Part shown: in pieces, positions 41,738 through 49,854 of the stretch
Layout of the letters: each line of letters starts with the position of its first letter
How positions within the stretch are numbered: the first letter of the stretch is position 1
NCBI GenBank assembly: GCA_963836265.1
Contig: CAWIIO010000001.1
Coordinates: 248,001-312,000 of the forward strand
DNA: 64,000 nt
DNA from: CAIWHR01 sp963836265
GTDB lineage: Bacteria; Pseudomonadota; Gammaproteobacteria; Burkholderiales; Casimicrobiaceae
Direction of reading: 5' to 3'
Translations under genes and position numbers: made by a program
Notes under the pieces: model-generated
Told to the model about the DNA's origin: nothing
What the model saw: only the letters and a program-made list of their open reading frames with translations
The model's database searches: none

Positions 41738-43504
41738 TCAGTACGTCCGCGCCTTCGGTGGAAAGGCTTCAACGGAGAGCGGTTTCATGTTCACCGGCTT
41801 GTACGCGAGCCGGTTGCCGTCGCGGTACCACAGCGAGTGCTTGAGCCAGTGCTCGTCGTCGCGGGACGGATAATCGCTGCGTGCCTGCGCTCCCCGCGAC
41901 TCGCGCCGCGCTTCCGAGGACACGACGGTGGCCTTCGCGGTCTCGATCAGGTTGTCGAGCTCGAGCGCTTCGACCCGCGCCGTATTGAACGTGCGGCTCT
42001 TGTCGCTGATCGCGACGCGCTGCGCACGGGCTTCGAGCTCCAGCACCATCCGCACGCCTTCCGTCAGGAGCTCCTGGTTGCGGAACACGCCGCAGTGCGC
42101 CTGCATCGTCCGGCGAAGGTCGTTCGCGACCGCCGCCACCGACTCGCCGTTCACCGCGCCGTCGAGACGCGCGAGCCGCGCGAGCGCGGGATCGGCGGCG
42201 TCTCGCGGCAGCGGCTTGTGCGCGCGGCGCCCGAGATTCTGCTCGACGATGAAATTCCCCGCCGAGCGCCCGAACACGATCAGATCGAGCAGCGAGTTGG
42301 TGCCGAGGCGGTTCGCGCCGTGCACCGACACGCACGAGCACTCGCCCACGGCGTAGAGCCCGCCGACCGCCGCCCGGTCGTCGCCGTCCTTCGGCGCGAC
42401 GACCTGGCCGTGAATGTTGGTGGGGATTCCGCCCATCTGATAGTGGATCGTCGGCACGACCGGGATCGGCTCCTTCCGGCAATCGACGTTCGCGAAGGTC
42501 AGCGCGATGTCGCGGATCGACGGCAGGCGCTTGTTGATGACGTCGGGACCGAGATGGTCGAGCTTGAGGAGCACGTAATCCTTGTTCGGGCCGCAGCCGC
42601 GGCCTTCCTTGATCTCCTGGTCCATCGACCGGCTGACGACATCGCGCGAGGCAAGGTCCTTGAGGTTCGGCGCGTAGCGCTCCATGAAGCGCTCGCCGTT
42701 GCTGTTGAGCAGGATGCCGCCCTCGCCGCGGACGCCCTCGGTGATCAGCACGCCGGCGCCGGCGACGCCGGTCGGATGGAACTGCCACATCTCCATGTCC
42801 TGCAGCGGGATCCCGGCGCGCGCCGCCATCCCCAGGCCGTCGCCGGTGTTGATGAACGCATTGGTCGATGCGGCGAAGATGCGGCCCGCGCCGCCGGTCG
42901 CGAGCATCGTCGCCTTCGCCTGCAGCATCACCACGTCGCCCGTTTCCATTTCCAGCGCGATCACGCCCAGGACGTCGCCGTCGGCGTCGCGGACCAGGTC
43001 GAGCGCCATCCACTCGACGAAGAACTGCGTTCGCGCGCGAACGTTGCGCTGGTAGAGCGTGTGCACGAGCGCATGGCCGGTGCGGTCGGCGGCGGCGCAC
43101 GCGCGCTGGACGGGCTTGTCGCCGAAATTCGCCGAATGGCCGCCGAAGGGTCGCTGATAGATCGTGCCGTCGGCGTTGCGATCGAACGGCATCCCGAAGT
43201 GCTCGAGCTCGTAGACGACGGGCGCAGCCATCTGGCACATGTACTCGATCGCGTCCTGGTCGCCCAGCCAGTCGGAGCCCTTGATCGTGTCGTACATGTG
43301 CCACAGCCAGTGGTCCTCGGACATGTTGCCGAGCGAAGCGCCGATGCCGCCCTGCGCGGCGACCGTGTGCGAGCGCGTGGGGAAGACTTTCGACAGCACG
43401 GCGACCGCAAGCCCGGCCTCGGCGAGCTCAAGCGACGCACGCATGCCCGAGCCCCCGGCCCCGACGACGAGCGCGTCGAATTTGCGTATGGGGATCGCGC
43501 TCAC
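41738..43504 (-). CDS. sdhA: succinate dehydrogenase flavoprotein subunit
   Basis: 588 residues, the standard size. The FAD motif DALVVGAGGSGMRASLELA is followed by His46 in RSHTVAAQGG, the covalent FAD attachment site. The capping domain and substrate residues appear in QFHPTG, RGEGGILLN and VHGANRLGTNSLLD. The GTG at 43504 is chosen to give the normal N-terminus SAIPIRKFDA; an ATG further upstream lies within the dispersed repeat. The gap to sdhD is 145 bases, unusual because the other sdh junctions overlap or are short. Confidence 0.96.
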   Translation of the reverse strand: MSAIPIRKFDALVVGAGGSGMRASLELAEAGLAVAVLSKVFPTRSHTVAAQGGIGASLGNMSEDHWLWHMYDTIKGSDWLGDQDAIEYMCQMAAPVVYELEHFGMPFDRNADGTIYQRPFGGHSANFGDKPVQRACAAADRTGHALVHTLYQRNVRARTQFFVEWMALDLVRDADGDVLGVIALEMETGDVVMLQAKATMLATGGAGRIFAASTNAFINTGDGLGMAARAGIPLQDMEMWQFHPTGVAGAGVLITEGVRGEGGILLNSNGERFMERYAPNLKDLASRDVVSRSMDQEIKEGRGCGPNKDYVLLKLDHLGPDVINKRLPSIRDIALTFANVDCRKEPIPVVPTIHYQMGGIPTNIHGQVVAPKDGDDRAAVGGLYAVGECSCVSVHGANRLGTNSLLDLIVFGRSAGNFIVEQNLGRRAHKPLPRDAADPALARLARLDGAVNGESVAAVANDLRRTMQAHCGVFRNQELLTEGVRMVLELEARAQRVAISDKSRTFNTARVEALELDNLIETAKATVVSSEARRESRGAQARSDYPSRDDEHWLKHSLWYRDGNRLAYKPVNMKPLSVEAFPPKARTY

Positions 43505-43537
43505 GTAGTCGCCTCCAGACGCGTTGACGCTTCGCCG

Positions 43538-43621
43538 CGGCCTCCGCGTATGCGGTTTGTGCTCGAGGTTCCACGGGGCCGGCCGCCACCCGCGCTCGCG
43601 GCGGCGCCCTTCGGGCCTTGG
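43538..43621. repeat. dispersed repeat, copy B (about 84 bp), inside the sdh operon
   Basis: Matches 19491-19574 without gaps: identical 11-base left block, half-matching 30-base centre, identical 20-mer CGGCCGCCACCCGCGCTCGC, then mostly matching bases through CCCTTCG and GCCTTGG. It lies between the sdhD stop (43650) and the sdhA start (43504). Confidence 0.7.
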
Positions 43622-43649
43622 CTGCACCCTGCTCGCGCGGGCGACCCGC

Positions 43650-44000
43650 TCATGCATGTCCCCACAGAATCTGCACCGTCCAGCCGAGATAGCCGATCAG
43701 CGCGACGGCCGACGCGGCCTCCAGCGTCAGCCGAAGCGCGGTCGACTTGATGTAATCCATGTAGATGTCGCGCACGCCGATCCACGCGTGGTAGAGGAGC
43801 GCCACCATGAACAGGAACGATGCGAGCCGGAAGGCGCCGTTCGCGAAGAGCGCCTGCCACAGCGGATAATCGAGACCGCCGTTCCAGAGCACGATGCCGA
43901 GGATGAGCAGCGTGTAGGCCGTCATGATCACCGCGGTCAGCCGCTGCAGCAGCCAGTCGCTGAGGCCGTAGTGCGCGCCGACGACGACGCGGCGGGTCAC
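43650..44000 (-). CDS. sdhD: succinate dehydrogenase membrane anchor subunit SdhD
   Basis: 116-residue protein with three transmembrane helices. SdhD features: GLSDWLLQRLTAVIM at the start of helix I and LLYHAWIGVRDIYMDYIK around helix II-III, whose His and Asp-Tyr contribute to heme and quinone sites. The GTG at 44000 overlaps the sdhC stop by four bases (GTGA), implying coupling; the frame upstream of it is a basic low-complexity shadow of sdhC. Forms the quinone-reducing anchor with SdhC. Confidence 0.92.
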   Translation of the reverse strand: MTRRVVVGAHYGLSDWLLQRLTAVIMTAYTLLILGIVLWNGGLDYPLWQALFANGAFRLASFLFMVALLYHAWIGVRDIYMDYIKSTALRLTLEAASAVALIGYLGWTVQILWGHA

Positions 44001-44395
44001 CACAGCCGCACTCCGACCGCGAGCGTGAGCGCGAGGCTCAGGACGAGCACGATCACGCTCGACCGGCGCGCCGGCGCGAGTTCGATTCCCTGATGCACAT
44101 CGAGCAGCAGATAGCGGACGCCGGCGCAGAAATGGTGGAGGTACGCCCATGCCATCGCGAGCAGCACGAGCTTGGCGGCCGGCGCTCCGGCGATCGATTG
44201 CAACGCGGCATACGAATCCGCCGAGCCCAGGCTCCAGGTGACGCCGGCCAGCAGCAGCGGAATCCCGGCCAGGAACAGGAGCGCGCCGGAGATCCGGTGC
44301 AGGATCGAGACGATGCCGGGGAGCGGCAAGCGGATCCGCGGCAGGTCGAGATACACCGGACGAGACGCAGGTTCAGGTCGCTCGAGAACGGGCAT
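43997..44395 (-). CDS. sdhC: succinate dehydrogenase cytochrome b556 subunit SdhC
   Basis: 132 residues with three helices. The SdhC signature RPVYLDLPRIRLPLPGIVS then SILHRISG, with the Ser/Arg quinone-site residues, is present, as is YLHHFCAGVRYLLLD with the heme-ligand His. First gene of sdhCDAB. The ATG at 44395 is family-consistent; a perfect TATAAT and a short inverted repeat lie about 100 bases upstream. Confidence 0.93.
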   Translation of the reverse strand: MPVLERPEPASRPVYLDLPRIRLPLPGIVSILHRISGALLFLAGIPLLLAGVTWSLGSADSYAALQSIAGAPAAKLVLLAMAWAYLHHFCAGVRYLLLDVHQGIELAPARRSSVIVLVLSLALTLAVGVRLW

Positions 44396-44483
44396 GGCGT
44401 GGATGCGATCCGTTGGGGCCGGTTCGGGAAGGGTCGACGCCTGAAACCCGCGTCGTTGCCAGCATCTTCGCTCGCGGCCCGCG

Positions 44484-44501
44484 TTGTGCAAAGCAGCACA
44501 A
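44484..44501. promoter_or_regulatory. inverted repeat at the sdh transcription start, possible operator
   Basis: TTGTGC, six bases, GCACAA: a perfect six-base inverted repeat just downstream of the TATAAT box of the sdhC promoter, spanning the expected start site. Position suggests a repressor site; no regulator is assigned. Confidence 0.4.
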
Positions 44502-44502
44502 A

Positions 44503-44530
44503 ATTATAGCGCGATTGGGTTCGCGGTTAA
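44503..44530 (-). promoter_or_regulatory. sigma-70 promoter of sdhCDAB
   Basis: On the - strand TATAAT (44508-44503) is a perfect -10 box. TTAACC at 44530-44525, with a 16-base spacer, is a four-of-six -35 match. It is placed about 108 bases before the sdhC ATG and overlaps the last codons of gntR. The AT-rich box stands out in GC-rich surroundings. Confidence 0.55.
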
Positions 44531-45258
44531 CCGAGTTCGTTGAGATAGTGGTGATTGCGGGTCGTGCAAAGGCCCCGCCTCCATTCCACGGGTCGGTCCC
44601 CGTAGGTCAGCGTCACCCGGTCGACGGCAAGCAAGGGCTGCCCGGGCGCGACCTTGAGCAGCGACGCGCTCGCCGCGTCCGCGGCGATGGCGCGGAGCTT
44701 TTCCGAGGCCTTGAGCATCCGCACTCCGAACTGCGTCTCGAAAAAGCTGTACATCGAGCCGTGGTAGGCCTCGGCCCGAGCTTTGGTGAGTCCCTTGAAC
44801 GTAGCCGCCGGCAGCGTGATCTCGTCCAGCACCACCGGTTCGCCCGTGTACTCGAGAATGCGCCGAATCACGATTACCGGCTCGGCCGGCTTGAGACCGA
44901 GCAGCCGGGCGGCTTCGGCAGAGGCCTTGGCCCGGCGGACGTCGAGCAGCCGGCTCGCGGGGTATTCGTCATGGCCGTCGTTGCGCCGGATGCGCAGGAA
45001 CCGGAACATCGACGCCTTTTCCTCGGTGTGCGTCGCGACGAACGTCCCCTTGCCCTGCCGGCGAACGACGAGGTTTTCGGCGGCGAGCGCGTCGATCGCC
45101 TTGCGCACCGTGCCCTGCGAGACGCCGAAACGAGCGGCCAGGTCGAGTTCGCTGGGAATCGCCTCGGCCGGGCGCCACTCCCCCGCCTCAAGGCTTTTCT
45201 CGAGCAGCGCCTTGATCTGGAGGTACAAGGGCCGGAAGGAGGGTGGCGGATGGGGCAT
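44527..45258 (-). CDS. GntR/HutC-family transcriptional regulator
   Basis: 243 residues: N-terminal winged helix-turn-helix (about 8-75, PLYLQIKALLEKSL, IPSELDLAARFGVSQGTVRKAIDAL) and a UTRA ligand-binding domain (about 95-240) typical of the HutC subfamily. It lies between the sdh operon, read in the same direction, and the divergent mdh gene. The arrangement is conserved in betaproteobacteria, so control of TCA-cycle genes is a reasonable inference; the ligand is unknown. The AT-rich palindromic island at 45379-45410 in its upstream gap is the likely operator. Confidence 0.9.
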   Translation of the reverse strand: MPHPPPSFRPLYLQIKALLEKSLEAGEWRPAEAIPSELDLAARFGVSQGTVRKAIDALAAENLVVRRQGKGTFVATHTEEKASMFRFLRIRRNDGHDEYPASRLLDVRRAKASAEAARLLGLKPAEPVIVIRRILEYTGEPVVLDEITLPAATFKGLTKARAEAYHGSMYSFFETQFGVRMLKASEKLRAIAADAASASLLKVAPGQPLLAVDRVTLTYGDRPVEWRRGLCTTRNHHYLNELG

Positions 45259-45378
45259 CGCTCGAGCGTGACGAAGCGGATTCGGGGAGCCGCCTGCGGG
45301 TTTGCCTGCGCGGGTCCAACCCGAACCCGGCCTGCCCCCGTCTCCATTATCGGGCCGCCGGGCGCGGGCCGTCTAATC

Positions 45379-45410
45379 TCATATCTTATATATGATATAT
45401 GATATAAGAC
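45379..45410. promoter_or_regulatory. AT-rich palindromic operator between gntR and mdh
   Basis: The 336-base gtnR-mdh gap holds a sharply AT-rich island. It has an inverted repeat CTTATAT (45385-45391) / ATATAAG (45402-45408) with a ten-base centre, two tandem copies of TATGATA (45391-45404), and a second pair TCATAT / ATATGA (45379-45384 and 45397-45402). It lies immediately upstream of the mdh -35 box. A GntR/HutC dimer site is the likely reading, given the adjacent regulator gene. Confidence 0.6.
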
Positions 45411-45414
45411 TTGA

Positions 45415-45444
45415 TTGACACCCCGGAGCCAACGCCCCTACAAT
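45415..45444 (+). promoter_or_regulatory. sigma-70 promoter of mdh
   Basis: Perfect -35 TTGACA (45415-45420), 18-base spacer, -10 TACAAT (45439-45444, five of six). Transcription would start near 45451, leaving a leader of about 145 bases before the mdh ATG at 45595. The rest of the gap toward gntR (45259-45375) shows nothing recognisable. Confidence 0.75.
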
Positions 45445-45594
45445 TCGCCCAACGCCGACGCGTCCGGAGGAAGTGCTTCGCCACGCCCGCAAGCGGTTGC
45501 CGCAACGCAACATCAGGGGCGCGCGAGGCGGGGCCCCGCCAAGCATCCGGCCATCGCCACCTCGTTTTCGACCCGTGCACCCGAGGAGCCCGTC

Positions 45595-46581
45595 ATGAAA
45601 AACCCCCTCCGTGTCGCCGTCACCGGCGCCGCCGGCCAGATCGGCTACAGCCTGCTGTTCCGGATCGCCACCGGCGAGATGCTCGGCCGCGACCAGCCGC
45701 TCGTCCTGCAGATGCTGGAACTGCCGCTCGACAAGGCGCAGGCCGCGCTGAAGGGCGTCATGATGGAGATCGAGGATTGCGCCTTCCCGCTCGTGACCGG
45801 AATGGTCGGAACCGCCGACCCGGCGGTCGCGTTCAAGGAGGCCGACCTGGCGCTCCTGGTCGGCGCCAAACCGCGGGGTCCGGGGATGGAGCGCAAGGAT
45901 CTGCTGATGGAAAACGCGAAGATCTTCATCGAGCAGGGCAAGGCGCTCGACCGCGTCGCTTCGCGCGACGTGAAGGTGCTGGTCGTCGGCAATCCGGCCA
46001 ACACGAACGCCTACATCGCGATGAAATCCGCGCCTTCGCTGCCGAAGAAGAACTTCACCGCGATGTTGCGACTCGATCACAACCGCGCATTGTCGCAACT
46101 CGCCGCCAAGAGCGGCAAGCCGGTCGGCTCGATCGAGAAGCTCACCGTCTGGGGCAATCATTCGCCGACGATGTACGCCGACTACCGCTTCGCCACCGTG
46201 GACGGCCGGTCGCTGAAGGCGCTGATCAACGACGAGGACTGGAACCGCAATGTCTTCCTGCCAACGGTGGGCAAGCGCGGGGCGGCGATCATCGCCGCAC
46301 GAGGGCTCTCGTCGGCCGCGTCCGCCGCGAATGCCGCGATCGATCACGTCCGCGACTGGCTCCTCGGCAGCAACGGCAAATGGGTGACGATGGGTGTGCC
46401 TTCCGACGGCAGCTACGGGATCCCGCAGGACGTGATGTACGGCGTCCCGGTGACCACCGCTGCCGGCGAGTACACGCGCGTCACGGGCCTCGAGATCGAC
46501 GCGTTCTCGCGCGAGAAGATGGACGCGACGCTGAAGGAGCTCGAGGAGGAGCGTTCCGGCGTCGCGGCGCTGCTGGGTTGA
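45595..46581 (+). CDS. mdh: malate dehydrogenase (NAD-dependent)
   Basis: 328-residue cytosolic-type malate dehydrogenase interconverting malate and oxaloacetate. N-terminal Rossmann motif VAVTGAAGQIGYSLLFRIA, substrate-loop GAKPRGPGMERKDLL, NPANTNAY, and the active-site LDHNRALSQLA followed by WGNHSPTMY with the catalytic His. The ATG at 45595 has a GAGGAG site seven bases upstream; the frame is open further upstream, but only through promoter sequence. First gene of the + strand series running to acnA. Confidence 0.97.
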   Translation: MKNPLRVAVTGAAGQIGYSLLFRIATGEMLGRDQPLVLQMLELPLDKAQAALKGVMMEIEDCAFPLVTGMVGTADPAVAFKEADLALLVGAKPRGPGMERKDLLMENAKIFIEQGKALDRVASRDVKVLVVGNPANTNAYIAMKSAPSLPKKNFTAMLRLDHNRALSQLAAKSGKPVGSIEKLTVWGNHSPTMYADYRFATVDGRSLKALINDEDWNRNVFLPTVGKRGAAIIAARGLSSAASAANAAIDHVRDWLLGSNGKWVTMGVPSDGSYGIPQDVMYGVPVTTAAGEYTRVTGLEIDAFSREKMDATLKELEEERSGVAALLG

Positions 46582-46615
46582 TGCCGGGCGCAACCCGCGC
46601 GACGGTCCCGCGACG

Positions 46616-47623
46616 ATGACGGCCCGGCTTTCTCCGCAGGCGGCGCTCTACGGCCACGATCGGCCGCTGCCGGTGCTGCCCGGGTGCGTCCATTACGCCG
46701 GGCGTCCGCGCTTCGTCGAAAAGGCGCTTGCACTGCAGGCCGAGCGCGGGGCGGCCTTCGACATCGCCGCCGATTGCGAGGATGGTGCCGCCGCGGGCGC
46801 CGAACGCGAGCATGCGCACGCGATGGCCGCGCTGATCGCGAGCGACGCGAATCGCTGGAATCGCGTCGGCGCGCGCATCCACGACGTCCGGAATCCTGCG
46901 GCCGCCGAGGACCTCGCGATCCTCGTCGGCGAAGCCGGCGACCGGCTCGCCTTCCTCACCTGCCCCAAGGCGGAGGCCGCCGCCGACGTGGAGCGCTTCA
47001 TCGACGCGGTCACGCTCGAAGTCGCGCGGCGCGGATTGGGGCGCGAGATTCCGATCAGCGTGATGATCGAAACCCACGGCGCGGTTCGCGACGCGTGGGC
47101 GATCGCGGCCCTGCCCGGCGTCTTGAGCCTCGACTTCGGGACGATGGATTTCGTGAGCGCGCATTACGGAGCCATCCCCGCCGCGGCGATGGACAGTCCC
47201 GGCCAGTTCGACCACGCGCTCGTGCGCCGCGCGAAATCCGAGACCGCTGCCGCCGCGCTCGCTCACGCCGTCGTCCCCGTGCACGGGGTCACGCGCGCGC
47301 TCGACGACCCGGAGGCCGTCTACCGCGACGCGCGCCGGGCGCGCACCGAGATGGGTTTCCTGCGCATGTGGAGCATTCATCCGTCGCAGATCGACCCGAT
47401 CGTGCGCGCGATGCAGCCGGCGCCCGTCGAGGTCGAATGGGCCGCCACCACGCTCGCCGCCGCGCAGGCCGCCGACTGGGCGCCGATCCGCGTCGGCGAC
47501 ACGCTGCACGACCGTGCGTCGTACCGTTACTGCTGGACCGTGCTGCAGCAGGCGCACGCCGCCGGGGCGCCGATGCCGGCCGCCGCCGCGACGTTTTTCG
47601 CCCCCGAGCGGGTCGACGACTGA
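46616..47623 (+). CDS. HpcH/HpaI (CitE-like) CoA-ester lyase family protein
   Basis: 335-residue TIM-barrel protein of the citrate lyase beta-subunit-like family that includes malyl-CoA lyases, malyl-CoA thioesterases and citramalyl-CoA lyases. Mg-binding and substrate segments: PGCVHYAGRPRF, DIAADCEDGAAAG, ISVMIETHGAVRDAW, LSLDFGTMDFVSAHYG, and MWSIHPSQID near the C-terminus. Lying between mdh and prpB, 34 bases after mdh and 25 before prpB, it probably acts on a C4/C5 dicarboxyl-CoA, but the reaction cannot be fixed from sequence. No other citrate lyase subunits are encoded nearby, so it is not part of citrate lyase. Confidence 0.82.
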   Translation: MTARLSPQAALYGHDRPLPVLPGCVHYAGRPRFVEKALALQAERGAAFDIAADCEDGAAAGAEREHAHAMAALIASDANRWNRVGARIHDVRNPAAAEDLAILVGEAGDRLAFLTCPKAEAAADVERFIDAVTLEVARRGLGREIPISVMIETHGAVRDAWAIAALPGVLSLDFGTMDFVSAHYGAIPAAAMDSPGQFDHALVRRAKSETAAAALAHAVVPVHGVTRALDDPEAVYRDARRARTEMGFLRMWSIHPSQIDPIVRAMQPAPVEVEWAATTLAAAQAADWAPIRVGDTLHDRASYRYCWTVLQQAHAAGAPMPAAAATFFAPERVDD

Positions 47624-47648
47624 ACCGAGCGCCCCTCCGGCCGACACC

Positions 47649-48548
47649 ATGACGACTCCTTCCGCTGGCGCGCGATTTCGTGCCGCGCTCGCCGCCGAGG
47701 CACCGCTGCAGGTCCCCGGCGCGATTTGCGCCTATCACGCGATCCTCGCCGAAAAGTCCGGCTTCAACGCGATCTACCTTTCCGGCGGCGGCGTGGCCGC
47801 GGGCTCGCTCGGCGTCCCCGATCTCGGCATCAGCAACCTGGACGACGTCCTGACCGACGTGCGGCGCATCACCGACGTCTCGTCGCTGCCCCTTCTCGTC
47901 GACGTCGATACGGGGTTCGGCGCATCGGCGTTCAACGTCGCGCGCACGGTGAAATCGATGATCAAGTTCGGCGCGGCGGCGATCCACATCGAGGATCAGG
48001 TCGGCGCCAAGCGCTGCGGCCATCGCCCGGGCAAGGAGCTCGTCTCGCGCGACGAAATGGTCGACCGGATCAAGGCCGCTGTCGATGCGAAGACGGAGCC
48101 CGACTTCGTGATCATGGCGCGCACCGACGCGCTCGCCGTCGAGGGGCTGCAGGCGGCGATCGACCGCGCCTGCGCCTGCGTCGAGGCCGGCGCCGACATG
48201 ATCTTCCCCGAGGCGATCACCGAGCTTGCGATGTACAAGGCGTTCGCACAGGCGGTCAAGGTGCCGATCCTCGCCAACATCACGGAGTTCGGCGCGACGC
48301 CGCTCTTCACGCTCGACGAGCTGCGGCGGGCCGAGGTCGCCATCGCCCTCTATCCGCTATCGGCGTTCCGCGCGATGAACAAGGCGGCATTGAACGTCTA
48401 CCGGGCGCTGCGCGCCGGTGGCTCGCAGAAAGCGGCGGTGGAGACGATGCAGACGCGTGCGGAGCTCTACGAGTTTCTGGGCTACCACGCCTACGAAACC
48501 AAGCTCGACGAGTTGTTCGCGACGCGAACGACCGCAGCCAAGCGATGA
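47649..48548 (+). CDS. prpB: 2-methylisocitrate lyase PrpB
   Basis: Splits 2-methylisocitrate to pyruvate and succinate, the last step of the methylcitrate cycle. 299 residues of the isocitrate lyase/PEP mutase superfamily, with the catalytic KRCGH motif and Cys123 at the same residue number as the E. coli enzyme. Other conserved segments: YLSGGGVAAGSLGVPDLG, VDVDTGFG, HIEDQ. The ATG at 47649 follows the CitE-like gene by 25 bases; prpC starts 58 bases downstream. Confidence 0.96.
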   Translation: MTTPSAGARFRAALAAEAPLQVPGAICAYHAILAEKSGFNAIYLSGGGVAAGSLGVPDLGISNLDDVLTDVRRITDVSSLPLLVDVDTGFGASAFNVARTVKSMIKFGAAAIHIEDQVGAKRCGHRPGKELVSRDEMVDRIKAAVDAKTEPDFVIMARTDALAVEGLQAAIDRACACVEAGADMIFPEAITELAMYKAFAQAVKVPILANITEFGATPLFTLDELRRAEVAIALYPLSAFRAMNKAALNVYRALRAGGSQKAAVETMQTRAELYEFLGYHAYETKLDELFATRTTAAKR

Positions 48549-48606
48549 GCGAGCGCCGCGACGAAATGACCACTCCACGGAAAGGCATCTGTCGAGGGAG
48601 GACGAA

Positions 48607-49767
48607 ATGACCGCAGCCACTGCTCCCGCCGAGCCGGCGAAGGCGAAGAAGTCCGTCGCGCTGTCGGGCGTCACGGCCGGCAACACGGCGCTTTGCACGG
48701 TCGGACGCACCGGCAACGACCTCGCGTACCGCGGCTACGACATCCTCGACATCGCGGAGACGTGCGAATTCGAGGAAATATCGCACCTGCTGGTGCACGG
48801 CAAGCTGCCGACCGCCGCCGAGCTCCGTGCCTACAAGTCGAAACTCAAGAGCCTGCGCGGGTTGCCCGAGCCGGTAAAGGAGATGCTCGAGCGCATCCCC
48901 GCGGCCGCACACCCGATGGACGTGATGCGCACTGGCGTCTCGGCGCTCGGCACCGTGCTGCCGGAGAAGGACGACCACAACGTCGCCGGCGCGCGCGACA
49001 TCGCCGACCGGCTACTCGCCTCGCTCGGCTCGATGCTGCTCTACTGGTACCACTGGAGCCACAACGGCAAGCGGATCGAAGTCGAGACCGGCGACGACTC
49101 GATCGGCGGGCATTTCCTGCACCTGCTGCACGGGCAGACCCCGGCGCCGCTGTGGGTGCGCGCGATGCACACCTCGCTCATCCTGTACGCGGAGCACGAG
49201 TTCAACGCCTCGACGTTCACCGGCCGCGTCATCGCCGGAACCGGCTCCGACATCTATTCGGCGCTGACCGGCGCAATCGGCGCACTGCGGGGGCCGAAGC
49301 ACGGCGGCGCCAACGAAGCCGCGTTCGACGCCCAGAAGCGCTACGACAGCCCCGACGAGGCCGAGGCAGACATTCGCCGCCGCGTCGACAACAAGGAGAC
49401 GATCATCGGCTTCGGACATCCCGTCTACACGATCGCCGACCCGCGCAACAAGGTGATCAAGGAGGTCGCGCGCGCGCTTTCGCTCGACGCCGGCAACACC
49501 AAGATGTTCGATATCGCCGATCGGCTCGAGCACGTGATGTGGGAGGCGAAGAAGATGTTCGCGAACCTCGACTGGTACTCGGCGGTGAGCTACCACATGA
49601 TAGGCGTGCCGACGGCGATGTTCACGCCGCTGTTCGTCATCTCGCGCACGAGCGGCTGGTCCGCGCACATCATCGAGCAGCGGATCGACGGCAAGATCAT
49701 CCGTCCCAGCGCCAACTACGTCGGCCCGGAGAACCAGAAGTTCCTGCCACTCAAGGATCGCAGATGA
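48607..49767 (+). CDS. prpC: 2-methylcitrate synthase PrpC
   Basis: Condenses propionyl-CoA with oxaloacetate. 386 residues, the short citrate-synthase form lacking the N-terminal domain of GltA. Active-site regions: LYAEHEFNASTFTGR, RGPKHGGANEA, GFGHPVYTIADPR, and the C-terminal NLDWYSAVSYHMIG. PrpC is favoured over a second GltA by length and by the prpB-prpC-prpD context. The ATG at 48607 lies within a GGAGGACGAAATG sequence giving a good ribosome-binding site. Confidence 0.95.
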   Translation: MTAATAPAEPAKAKKSVALSGVTAGNTALCTVGRTGNDLAYRGYDILDIAETCEFEEISHLLVHGKLPTAAELRAYKSKLKSLRGLPEPVKEMLERIPAAAHPMDVMRTGVSALGTVLPEKDDHNVAGARDIADRLLASLGSMLLYWYHWSHNGKRIEVETGDDSIGGHFLHLLHGQTPAPLWVRAMHTSLILYAEHEFNASTFTGRVIAGTGSDIYSALTGAIGALRGPKHGGANEAAFDAQKRYDSPDEAEADIRRRVDNKETIIGFGHPVYTIADPRNKVIKEVARALSLDAGNTKMFDIADRLEHVMWEAKKMFANLDWYSAVSYHMIGVPTAMFTPLFVISRTSGWSAHIIEQRIDGKIIRPSANYVGPENQKFLPLKDRR

Positions 49768-49854
49768 GGTCGGCGGGCTCCCGGACCATGCCGCCGATCG
49801 CGGCGGCGGTCGCGCTGCGCCGCGACTGCCTCGGAACCTGACCAAAACCCTGCC

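Noticed and set aside
45415..45594. N-terminal extension of mdh by 60 codons
   Set aside because: It would start inside the promoter, and its translation is low-complexity. The ATG at 45595 has a good ribosome-binding site and a standard N-terminus.
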